From Propionibacteriaceae bacterium (GTDB taxonomy: Bacteria; Actinomycetota; Actinomycetes; Propionibacteriales; Propionibacteriaceae), in contig PMLO01000241.1 of the NCBI GenBank assembly GCA_003158895.1, positions 1 through 10,184 on the forward strand: DNA of 10,184 bases, written 5' to 3'. The notes under the pieces were generated by a model that was not told the DNA's origin, searched no databases, and saw only the letters and a list, made by a program, of their open reading frames with translations. Made by a program: the position numbers and the translations under genes. Shown one piece after another: positions 1 through 6,377 of the stretch; position 1 is the first letter of the stretch, and each line of letters begins with the position of its first letter.

Positions 1-1040
1 ACGACCTGGGCCAGCTCACGGTTGCTCGGAGAAACGCGCGACTCCCCTAGCCAGGACGGGGATACGCGGGCAAGCGTCGCTGCGGTGCGGACGGTGTCAG
101 CGAGGTCAGCGACACGTGCCGTGCGTGCCTGGAGGTACGGACCCCAGACCGGGTCCTGGGCCACGCGGGTCGGGATGCTGCGCAGCCACGGGAGCGGTCC
201 GGGTGCTCCGTCCTGCGTGAGGAGCTGGAGGCGGTGGTCGAGTACCGCCGCCGGATCGTGTGCCGTGCCGAGCTCTCCAATGTTGACGATCCTGCGAAGC
301 ATCACCACGGGGTCGTGACCGTCCGCGGCCAGGCTCAGCAGATCTGCTCGCAGCGTCGGCCACGCAGGGCTCTCGCTGATCCAGAGGACCATCCGGTCGG
401 CCGACTCGTCGAGGCGCTGAGCCACCTTCTCCCCCACCACGTGCTCCGCGGCGATGCCGAGGGCGTCGGTGTACCGAGCGACGGCCGGCCCGAGGAGTCG
501 TACTGGATCGTCCTGGTCGCGCAGCCGCGTCGTCGCCGAGACGGGCACGTCGTCGTGAGTGAGTGCGCGGTCGAGGCGCTCGACGGCGGTGAGCAGGTAC
601 ACGGAGTCTGTGTGCGCGAGCGCGTGCAGGTCGCCGTCGCCGACGACCTGGAGGTACAGGTGGTTGGCCTGCCGGCCGCGGGTGAGCATCGTGTACAGCT
701 CCTGACGCGACTCCTCCCCCGTCGCCAGCCCATGCATCGTGTCCGCGGTGATGCCCTGCGCGCCGTGGATCGTCGTGGCATACCCGAGCTCCACCCACTC
801 GCGGACGTACGAGACCGGCAGCCTCACCTGCCGGCGCGACCGCAGACTCTGAACCTCGAGACTGCCGGCCCACGAGACGTTCACGACCTGCCAGCGGTCG
901 CCGTTCTTCACCCAGTCGAGGTTGCCGACCCTCAACGGATCAGTCTGCTTCCAGGTGACGGTGTGGGTGGCGTCGATGGCTCGTGGGCAGCCGTCAAGTT
1001 GTGCGTCCGGCGCATCCGGTCCTGACAGGCAGAGGCCCAT
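1..1040 (-). pseudogene. C-terminal remnant of a MobF/TrwC-type conjugative relaxase-helicase
   Basis: The frame is open from base 1040 to the window edge (346 codons counted from an ATG at 1040, 3' end not seen). Seen: residues 43-50 read DWVKNGDRW-like; residues 88-104 (ATTIHGAQGITADTMHG) match helicase motif V; residues 115-131 (LYTMLTRGRQANHLYLQ) match motif VI of the SF1 helicase half of TrwC-like relaxases. About 200 further C-terminal residues resemble the tail of actinobacterial homologues. Full-length proteins carry an N-terminal HUH relaxase domain with catalytic tyrosines and the Walker motifs; none of that is present upstream. Family-like sequence begins near residue 28 (about base 958); the residues before it look foreign. 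The frame is closed 5' by the TAG at 1053-1055, which is the stop of the neighbouring gene. I infer a dead 5'-truncated remnant of an integrated conjugative element. A short product from ATG 1040 (GAAGG three bases upstream) could still be made but could not nick DNA. Confidence 0.85.
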
Positions 1041-1052
1041 CACCCTTCGGGT

Positions 1053-2099
1053 CTATTGGCGAAGGTGCAGGGGTGGCTTTGTGGACAACAGGCTGCGGAT
1101 CTGGTTGATCCGGGCGACCAAGCCAGAGCTCTCGATGATCTCGGGTGAGAAACGGGTGGAGTAAGCGCTATCCCCACCGTAGATCCAACCAAGGATTGAA
1201 CCCGCGCGCGCGTAGAGCTGCCTAAGCCGATCCGGCGCATTTCCGAAGCCGTCGCCAGCCAGGGCGACTAGATTCAGCATTTGCTCGGTATGGAGTGTCG
1301 AGAGCACCTGATTGTGGTGATAGCAGGTGAGCCCGTCCCGCCCATTGGGGGTCGTGCTGCGTTGCGGCGACCAAGAGACCTGCGAGTCCCGACCTGCCAC
1401 GCGAATCGTTTCGGTGAAGTTGCCGCTGCGACCGGCGAAGACCGTCGTCTGGCCGGGGGGTTGACCGGGATAGCACAACTGCTTCAGGACGCTAGTGGCA
1501 TCGTCGATCGAGATCCCGCCCGTTGATCCGGCGATCGTCGTCACCGTTCGCGTGGAAGCGCCCACCGGAGCGGAACTGGGCAGCCCGAGCACCAACTCCT
1601 CGAACGCCCGGACTTCGAACGACAGGTTGCTGGCTATCCCGCGAGGGACTCCGTCTGAACCGACGAATACGTCGTCCTGGCACAACCTGAGGTGCCGCTC
1701 TGTGGCGTCGGCCAGCGTCATCTCACCGTCCGACGTCGCGTTGATCGCCAAGCCAATCCCAGAGGGGTAGAGGTAGCGTTCGCACGTGACCGTGACGCCA
1801 TCGAAGGTTGTCGTCGGCGTAAAGCCGGCTTCGCGCCGCAGGGGTACTTGCTTTAGCCAGGCTGAGTACGCGTCGGTTCGGGAGTACCCCGAACCGAGTA
1901 GTTCCGACCAGTAATGGTGCCGGATCGTGTATGAGCCCCAAGGCTTTACCCAGTCCGCACCCTCGGTCGGCGCACCCTCGAAAACTTTGGCATAGTCCGT
2001 CAGGGCGCCGATGGACGGAACCCCGGCTGTGCCGGAGACCAACTCGGGCAGAGCCTCCGTCTGAAGCCAGCTCAGGTAAAAACGAGTGACTGTTGTCAC
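1053..2099 (-). CDS. Unrecognised soluble 348-aa protein, partner of the upstream membrane-protein gene
   Basis: I do not recognise the family. The GTG at 2099 is chosen because AGAGAGGG lies five bases upstream and the frame then runs 348 codons to TAG. Seen: no signal peptide and no membrane segment, so a cytosolic protein is inferred. The N-terminal half (1-125) is rich in aromatics and Trp (W11, W50, W54, W64, W81). The middle (about 155-250) is Ser/Thr/Gly-rich and probably beta. The C-terminal part (265-348) looks helical. Cysteines are at 106, 140, 209 and 259; C259 sits in a CYHHNQ segment. No nucleotide-binding loop, nuclease or helix-turn-helix motif is apparent. G+C looks lower than in the heme genes, which fits horizontal acquisition. 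It lies 102 bp downstream of the 533-aa membrane-protein gene on the same strand, but a terminator-like hairpin and an 18-bp palindrome lie between them, so it probably has its own promoter. Coding status is well supported; function is unknown. Confidence 0.8.
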   Translation of the reverse strand: MTTVTRFYLSWLQTEALPELVSGTAGVPSIGALTDYAKVFEGAPTEGADWVKPWGSYTIRHHYWSELLGSGYSRTDAYSAWLKQVPLRREAGFTPTTTFDGVTVTCERYLYPSGIGLAINATSDGEMTLADATERHLRLCQDDVFVGSDGVPRGIASNLSFEVRAFEELVLGLPSSAPVGASTRTVTTIAGSTGGISIDDATSVLKQLCYPGQPPGQTTVFAGRSGNFTETIRVAGRDSQVSWSPQRSTTPNGRDGLTCYHHNQVLSTLHTEQMLNLVALAGDGFGNAPDRLRQLYARAGSILGWIYGGDSAYSTRFSPEIIESSGLVARINQIRSLLSTKPPLHLRQ

Positions 2100-2104
2100 C
2101 GGTG

Positions 2105-2112
2105 CCCTCTCT
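2105..2112 (-). promoter_or_regulatory. Ribosome binding site deciding the GTG start at 2099
   Basis: On the minus strand AGAGAGGG ends five bases before GTG 2099. No better-placed ATG or GTG with a purine-rich leader lies nearby, so this start is preferred. Confidence 0.5.
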
Positions 2113-2135
2113 CTGGTAGATATTGCTGTGACTAG

Positions 2136-2153
2136 AATCTTCAGCTGAAGATT
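2136..2153. promoter_or_regulatory. 18-bp perfect palindrome, candidate operator of the 348-aa gene
   Basis: AATCTTCAGCTGAAGATT is exactly self-complementary with no loop, which suits a dimeric repressor site better than an RNA hairpin. It ends 36 bp upstream of the GTG at 2099, where the promoter of that gene should lie. A loose -35/-10 reading on the minus strand (TTCAGC, 18 bp, CAATAT) would put the -35 inside the palindrome. The regulator is not identifiable; neither neighbouring protein shows an obvious DNA-binding motif. Confidence 0.5.
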
Positions 2154-2156
2154 GGG

Positions 2157-2200
2157 CCGCCTGATGGCGGGCTTAGGCCGGGTGCAGCAGCACCCGGCCT
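2157..2200 (-). terminator. Hairpin terminator after the 533-aa membrane protein gene
   Basis: Arms AGGCCGGGTG (2175-2184) and CACCCGGCCT (2191-2200) pair perfectly around a six-base loop. The hairpin begins one base after the TGA at 2202-2204 in the direction of transcription. A second short hairpin (CCGCC and GGCGG around TGAT, about 2158-2171) follows at once. There is no T-run, as is common for actinobacterial stem-only terminators. It would separate transcription of the 533-aa gene from the 348-aa gene, though it could also act as an attenuator. Confidence 0.65.
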
Positions 2201-2201
2201 C

Positions 2202-3803
2202 TCAGCTTCCATCACTGATGTCGATCACACGGCCCCTTGCGAAGTTGGACAACGCGGTCCTCTGCTGCCTCGACACCGCTACGCCGTCGATCTCGTAGTT
2301 GAGTCCACCGCTTGACGCGTACGTCTTGAGCAGGGTGTAGAGCTCCCTATTACGTGCGCTTCCCCCGCCGAGCCGGTCTTCGAAGTCCTTCGCGAAATCC
2401 GCCCTGCCCGTGGGGCCAACCAGCTGCTTCACGCGGATCGCGGGACACACGAGTACCGTCGCCTGATCGTCGCGAATGATGTACACCCGCCCCTGTCCAG
2501 CGAGGTCGGCACTGATGAACTCCGCGAGGTTGTCTCTTCTCCGGGTCAGTTTGCGTACTACCGTGGGAGCCGAGTCGCCAGGCATGAGTCGGTAGTAGCG
2601 GATCAGTTCACGGAAGCCCACTCCGACGAGCCAGCCCAGCAAGCCGGAGACAATCCCCAGCCAGCACATTCGACCGATGTCAGTGAACCCGTAGACGGCT
2701 CGATAATCGCGGCCCCACAGCGCCCGGTAAAGAACCGGGAAGGGAAGAGCGCACAGCACACCCAGAATCGCGAGAGCGGCCGCGGATGTCAGCGCAGACG
2801 GCGGTGTCAGGTCGACAGGGAACGCGCGCGGGTAGACGCGCGCCCACATGAACCAGACGACGAGAACGAAGAGCAGGCCAGGCACCACAAAGAGCGCGGG
2901 CGCGAGCGCCGCGCCGAAAGCGCCCGTCACGGCGGCCTCACCGAAGACACTCAGACTGAGCGTGTGGCTGCCAGTGACAAACCCAGTGGTTTTCGCTGTG
3001 GGATTTTCGTAGGTGACCGACAACACCAGCAGAGCGTCTCCAGGCTGGAGACCTCTGGGAGCCCGCACCTGCACGTGGAATGCCACACCGTTTCCGGCCG
3101 CTAGCGACGGGTCGAGTGGTAGGTCAAGGGTCCCTACGTCCCTGGCCGAAGTTACCCCCGCTTCGGCAAGACTCACCTCAAGGAAACTTGGGAAAGTGAG
3201 GGTCGCGTGACTGATGTGCACGTTGGTCGAAGTAGTGTTCTGGACGGTGAAGTACACGTCGGCGAGACGTGTGTCGACGAGGCTACTGTCACCCGAGGAT
3301 GCGATCGCAAGCGCCGAAGGCGCAGCGCTCGGCACGGTTCCCGCCTTCACCACCAGGGTCGCCACCGCGGAACCCGACAGGCTGGCGATCGTCGAGTCGC
3401 GTGACGGCACTGTCGTGTAGTCGATAGTCGTGATAATGGTGACATCCGACGACGTGATCGCCGTGACCGTCACCGTCGCCGTGAGCGTCACCGATCCACC
3501 GGACGCGATCGAATCCTTACCCGTGGCGTCCAGAGTAGCCACGACCGGACCAGCGCTCGGAAGCGAAACGAGCCGGTCTATCTTCAACTGAGTCCCGGTC
3601 AGGTTCTGCACCAAGAGGACCGCGGTCCGAGTCTCGCCCGGCATCATTGTCAATTCGGTGGGGGCATAACTCGCGGAAACGGAGGGATCTGCGGCCTTTG
3701 CCTCCCCTGCTGCGGCAAGCAACGGCGTGAGTACGAACAAGAAGACTGCCGCGATACCGAAGAAGCTGAGACCTCGCTGTCGAGGCCGACACAAGTTAGC
3801 CAC
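2202..3803 (-). CDS. Unrecognised 533-aa signal-peptide and three-TM membrane protein with extracytoplasmic beta domains and a cytosolic tail
   Basis: The GTG at 3803 is chosen because AAAGGAG lies six bases upstream and because it puts the signal peptide at the very N-terminus; the ATG at 3848 would add 15 residues. Seen: signal peptide 1-37 (basic start, hydrophobic core 14-32, AEAKA-like cleavage site near 37). Residues 38-290 are Thr/Ser/Val-rich and strand-like, resembling two Ig/CARDB-type beta domains (about 38-155 and 160-290; N-terminal PGETRTAVLLVQN pattern). Membrane segments are at about 296-320, 338-360 and 378-397. A charged tail of about 135 residues (398-533) with mixed alpha/beta character, for example GRVYIIRDDQATVLVC, should face the cytosol. 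I recognise no enzyme motif. This layout suggests a sensor, anchor or assembly protein at the cell surface, but that is inference. It is followed by a hairpin terminator and the soluble 348-aa gene on the same strand, and G+C looks lower than in the heme genes. Confidence 0.85.
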   Translation of the reverse strand: MANLCRPRQRGLSFFGIAAVFLFVLTPLLAAAGEAKAADPSVSASYAPTELTMMPGETRTAVLLVQNLTGTQLKIDRLVSLPSAGPVVATLDATGKDSIASGGSVTLTATVTVTAITSSDVTIITTIDYTTVPSRDSTIASLSGSAVATLVVKAGTVPSAAPSALAIASSGDSSLVDTRLADVYFTVQNTTSTNVHISHATLTFPSFLEVSLAEAGVTSARDVGTLDLPLDPSLAAGNGVAFHVQVRAPRGLQPGDALLVLSVTYENPTAKTTGFVTGSHTLSLSVFGEAAVTGAFGAALAPALFVVPGLLFVLVVWFMWARVYPRAFPVDLTPPSALTSAAALAILGVLCALPFPVLYRALWGRDYRAVYGFTDIGRMCWLGIVSGLLGWLVGVGFRELIRYYRLMPGDSAPTVVRKLTRRRDNLAEFISADLAGQGRVYIIRDDQATVLVCPAIRVKQLVGPTGRADFAKDFEDRLGGGSARNRELYTLLKTYASSGGLNYEIDGVAVSRQQRTALSNFARGRVIDISDGS

Positions 3804-3809
3804 GCGCAA

Positions 3810-3816
3810 CTCCTTT
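3810..3816 (-). promoter_or_regulatory. Ribosome binding site deciding the GTG start at 3803
   Basis: AAAGGAG on the minus strand sits six bases before GTG 3803, a near-ideal match to the 16S rRNA tail. This favours the 533-aa form over the 548-aa form starting at ATG 3848, which lacks such a site. Confidence 0.7.
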
Positions 3817-3848
3817 GTGCGCCCGTCACTGCGTTTCCATGATGACAC

Positions 3849-4397
3849 ACCGACTGACTAGCCGGAAGGCGCAAATTGGCGCAGTCATCGGCATCAACAC
3901 AGACAGCGGAACCGGAATGTTGACGTCGGCCGGGAACCCCTGGCTGGTCCGAGCCTGACATTCCCCACGTCGTGGGCCGAACATCAACCCGGACGAAACC
4001 TTGGAACTGACAAGAGCTACATGGTCGGCTCGCGTCGGCGGCGTTGATGCGCCCTTCAGCCGATGACCGTCCCACGGGGGGCGGTGTAGCGCAGCTTGCG
4101 GATCTTCCGCTGATCAACAGAGTGCGATGTGCCACGCCAACACTCGCGGCCCTGGATCCTCGAGCACGATGTCCCAGAGTTGCGGGCGCGGGCGCTCTTC
4201 CTGCTCCAGAGCCGAGACCCGTGGACGGCAAGTGCGCAGCGGGTGCGTGGGAAGTGATGAGTCGTTTGTTCGGGCTCATCTTGCTCACGTGGATCCCCTC
4301 CAGTCCCAGCCGGGCACGGTACCGGGAGGGCCTCCCAGCAACGGGAGGCGCGGGAAAGCTTAGGAGGGGGAGCCGGCCCGACATGCATGCCGATCCT
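3849..4397. other. Gene-poor stretch upstream of the two divergent genes
   Basis: Open frames here are either GC-driven or run through both flanking genes, and I find none with a good start and recognisable protein. Two small palindromes are visible: GCGCAAATTGGCGC (3869-3882, 12 of 14 bases symmetric), 66 bp upstream of GTG 3803, and CCCACG-T-CGTGGG (3964-3976). On the minus strand a short frame ending in TGA at 4114-4116 reads sensibly near its end (QLWDIVLEDPGPRVLAWHIA) but has no start and no family I know; it may be a relic. The stretch must hold the promoter of the 533-aa gene, which I could not place. Confidence 0.5.
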
Positions 4398-4426
4398 TTG
4401 CCCTGACCGGCTGCACGGGGTAGAAC
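4398..4426 (+). promoter_or_regulatory. Predicted sigma-A-type promoter of the reductase gene
   Basis: TTGCCC (4398-4403), a 17-bp spacer, and TAGAAC (4421-4426) match the housekeeping -35/-10 pattern in spacing and key bases. The start codon at 4460 follows 34 bp later. The 10-bp palindrome CGGGATCCCG (4426-4435) overlaps the expected transcription start and could be an operator. Confidence 0.5.
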
Positions 4427-4459
4427 GGGATCCCGGAGGGTCGACGAGAGGAAGACGAC

Positions 4460-5320
4460 ATGAGTGCAGCCGAGAGCCGTGAGCCGGTCGCGTTCCTGGG
4501 GCTCGGTCGGATGGGCCGGATCCTCGCGGGCCACCTCCTCGAGGCGGGTCATGACGTCGCCGTCTGGAACCGTTCCGCGGGCCAGGAGGGCGACCTCGTC
4601 TCCCGTGGCGCGTCCGCTGCCGCCTCGGCGCAGGATGCGGTCGCCGGCGCCAGCATCGTCTTCACTGCCCTGTTCGGGCCGGCCGCCGTACGCGAGGTCG
4701 TGCTCGGGGGGCTGGACCTGGCCCCGGGTACGGTGTGGGTCGACATCACCACCGTGGCTCCGGCCGACGCGGACGAGTTCGCGACGTGGGCAGACGAGCG
4801 CGGGATCTCGTACGTGCACTCGCCGGTCATCGGGTCCCTCGGTCCGGCAGCCAAGCACGCCCTCGGCGTCCTGGTCGGTGGACCCAGCGCGGATCGCGTC
4901 GTACCGTACGTGTCGTTGTGGGCCGACCCTCAGCGTCTGCAAGTGCTGCCGACGGCGGCAGCAGCAGCCACCGGCAAGCTCGTGGCCAACCTCGCCCTGG
5001 CGGTCTCGTACCAGGGACTCGTTGAGGCCGTACGGCTCGGCAAGGCCGGCGGCCTTGACGTGGAGCAGATCCTCACGACGCTCAACGGCACCGGGCTGGG
5101 CGCCATCGCCGCCATGAAGGGCAACAACCTCCGTGCAGCCGACTTCAGCGACACCCAGTTCTCCGCCGACCTATTGCTCAAGGACACCAGGCTGATGCTG
5201 CGCACCGCCACCCGGCCCCTCCCGGCCCTGACCGCCGCTGCACAGGCCCTGCTTGTCGCCCAGCAGACCGGCCACGGGGACGACGACTTCTCCGTCATCG
5301 CCCGATTCGACCTCGACTAG
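4460..5320 (+). CDS. NAD(P)-dependent beta-hydroxyacid dehydrogenase / imine-reductase-like oxidoreductase
   Basis: 286 aa, the usual length for the 3-hydroxyisobutyrate dehydrogenase / 6-phosphogluconate dehydrogenase-like superfamily. These soluble enzymes oxidise 3-hydroxyacids or reduce the matching semialdehydes; some relatives reduce imines. Seen: Rossmann fold at residues 10-38 with GLGRMG (14-19) and an acidic-free strand end (VWNRS, 35-39), where Asn-Arg suggests a preference for NADPH. DITTVAP at 95-101 is the family DxST-like segment. The substrate-binding loop SPVIGSLGPAAKHALG (121-136) is followed by LVGG. The conserved catalytic lysine is K173 in ATGKLVANLAL. FSADLLLKD (234-242) is the C-terminal family signature. 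GAGAGGAAG precedes ATG 4460, and a promoter-like element lies upstream. The gene is intact and G+C-rich. The substrate cannot be read from the sequence, and no neighbour belongs to an obvious shared pathway. Confidence 0.9.
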   Translation: MSAAESREPVAFLGLGRMGRILAGHLLEAGHDVAVWNRSAGQEGDLVSRGASAAASAQDAVAGASIVFTALFGPAAVREVVLGGLDLAPGTVWVDITTVAPADADEFATWADERGISYVHSPVIGSLGPAAKHALGVLVGGPSADRVVPYVSLWADPQRLQVLPTAAAAATGKLVANLALAVSYQGLVEAVRLGKAGGLDVEQILTTLNGTGLGAIAAMKGNNLRAADFSDTQFSADLLLKDTRLMLRTATRPLPALTAAAQALLVAQQTGHGDDDFSVIARFDLD

Positions 5321-5325
5321 CGGGT

Positions 5326-5338
5326 CTGCCGGGGGCAG
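5326..5338 (+). terminator. Small hairpin after the reductase gene
   Basis: CTGCC and GGCAG pair around GGG five bases after the stop codon. The stem is only five bp with no T-run, and the next gene starts 28 bp later, so it may be a weak pause or nothing. Confidence 0.25.
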
Positions 5339-5366
5339 TGGTTCCGCAGGCAACGGAGGAGGAACC

Positions 5367-5624
5367 ATGCCACCTACCGCCGCCATCCCACCCGTCAGCC
5401 GTTGTCCGGTCCTCGGCGCCACCGCCGTCGCATCCGTCGTCCTCGGAGGCTGGGAGATCGGCCACAACCTCAACGGCGTCGACCCGCGCGACCCCCACCG
5501 GCAGCACTCGTTCTACGTCGACGAGGGCGGCCGGAGGACGCGGCTCGTCTGCATGGAGCCTGCCCGCGGACGTCCGACGAGTTGGCGCATCAGCCCTTCC
5601 GGCCAGCCATGGCATAGCGCCTAA
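5367..5624 (+). CDS. Small 85-aa hypothetical protein
   Basis: I do not recognise this protein. The main support is a very strong ribosome binding site, GGAGGAGGA (5355-5363), three bases before ATG 5367, and third codon positions that are mostly G or C. The frame stays open upstream through the end of the reductase gene, but the RBS picks this start. Seen: residues 15-30 are mildly hydrophobic (PVLGATAVASVVLGGW), too weak for a confident membrane segment. The rest is polar with a HSFYVDEGGRRTRLVC core that could form a small beta structure. There are two cysteines, at about 14 and 62. It lies 46 bp after the reductase and may be co-transcribed with it. It could also be a fragment of a longer ancestral gene. 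Confidence 0.5.
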   Translation: MPPTAAIPPVSRCPVLGATAVASVVLGGWEIGHNLNGVDPRDPHRQHSFYVDEGGRRTRLVCMEPARGRPTSWRISPSGQPWHSA

Positions 5625-6200
5625 GCCAGCTCGATCCTGCTCATACCCCCCATCCTCGCCGTACTACCCTCTAGGGGTATTCCACCACCTAGGGATGCTG
5701 CATCGAAATAGTCGTACGAAATCTCGTGCAATAGCGTCCCCCCTGGTCGCCAGGCCCAAACACAGGGATCGTTCCTGCATCGGTGACGATTTAGGGCGTG
5801 AATCCCTTGTTGATGGGGTCTCAGGGGTGGCTTCGGCTCCAGCCTCGGCGGGGCCGACAGCGAGAGTTCGATCACCCCGCCGAAGCAGACAACTTCTGTT
5901 GCCAGACACGACTTCCAGCGTCCCGAGGTAACCTGGAGTCGGAGACCGATCCTCGCCGGATACGTACGGGGGGATGTGCAGAAATGGCCAGAATCCTGCA
6001 CAGAACGCGTCCTTGTTGACCGTTTCGTGCAATAGCCGAGGCATATGTAACGAGGTCGGATGATCCCTGTGCCGAGGTCGCCCTGACTTCGTGCCCATAC
6101 GCGAACTCGGCTCTGTCGCTACGAGGCTGCCAGACCTCGGATCGGCGGTCCCCCTCAGGGCTGCGGATCATCACGCGCTAGCTTCGCCGGTCATACTGCG
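5625..6200. other. Gene-poor, lower-G+C stretch with short repeats
   Basis: No frame on either strand combines a good start, ribosome binding site and recognisable product. The longest minus-strand frames have codon use unlike the neighbours. Sampled lines are near 55% G+C against 70-80% in the heme genes. Visible structure: TACCC and GGGTA arms near 5654-5668; CGAGGTCG at 6051-6058 and again at 6073-6080 (22 bp apart) with an inverted copy GACCTCGG at 6133-6140, upstream of the sigma factor remnant; and TCGTGCAATAGC at 5724-5735 and 6025-6036. I see no tRNA or insertion sequence. Confidence 0.5.
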
Positions 6201-6203
6201 GTG

Positions 6204-6377
6204 GTGATCGGCGAGGACTTCCCCGCGGTGCTGGCCCGCGCCCAACAGGGCGACGAGGAGGCCCTTGCGGTGTTGTGGCGCGATCTGAACCCCGCCCTGT
6301 TGCGCTACTTGGGCTTGAACGGCGAGTCGGCCGAAGACGTGGCGTCCCACGAGCACCAAGGGCCCCGTCGGACCTGA
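6204..6377 (+). pseudogene. 5' fragment of an ECF RNA polymerase sigma factor
   Basis: Reading from GTG 6204 (or GTG 6201) the first 48 residues match the start of an ECF sigma factor. AVLARAQQGDEEALAVLWRD is the typical N-terminal helix, and NPALLRYLGLNGESAEDVAS is the beginning of region 2, the part that contacts core polymerase and the -10 element. After AEDVAS (codon ending 6347) the expected continuation (a Glu-Thr-Trp-Leu-like segment) is absent; nine unrelated residues follow, then TGA at 6375-6377. ECF factors are about 170-190 aa, so most of region 2 and all of region 4 are gone and the product cannot direct transcription. Sequence from the neighbouring partner gene begins in another frame at the break point, so an internal deletion across both genes is the simplest reading. 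No strong ribosome binding site is seen; CATACT (6192-6197) six bases before GTG 6204 might be a -10 for a leaderless message. Confidence 0.8.

Noticed and set aside
234..1025. Long plus-strand open frame opposite the relaxase remnant
   Set aside because: Antisense shadow: the minus-strand frame carries clear helicase motifs V and VI, while this translation has no family pattern.
1042..1055. ACCC-TTC-GGGT hairpin beside the 348-aa gene stop
   Set aside because: The four-bp stem is too weak to call a terminator.
3650..4942. 430-codon minus-strand open frame spanning the gap and the reductase
   Set aside because: It overlaps the start of the membrane protein gene in another frame and lies antisense to a well-supported reductase. 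Its translation is low-complexity Arg/Ala/Ser, typical of GC-rich shadows.
5860..5885. GAGTTCGATCACCCC resembling a tRNA T-arm
   Set aside because: No pairing T-stem, anticodon arm or acceptor stem could be built around it.
5724..6036. TCGTGCAATAGC present at 5724-5735 and 6025-6036
   Set aside because: A few 12-base exact repeats are expected by chance in 10 kb, and the flanks do not match, so there is no support for an attachment site or element ends.
5621..6098. Minus-strand frames of 126 and 144 codons
   Set aside because: Third-position base use is unlike the neighbouring genes, there is no ribosome binding site, and no protein family is recognisable.
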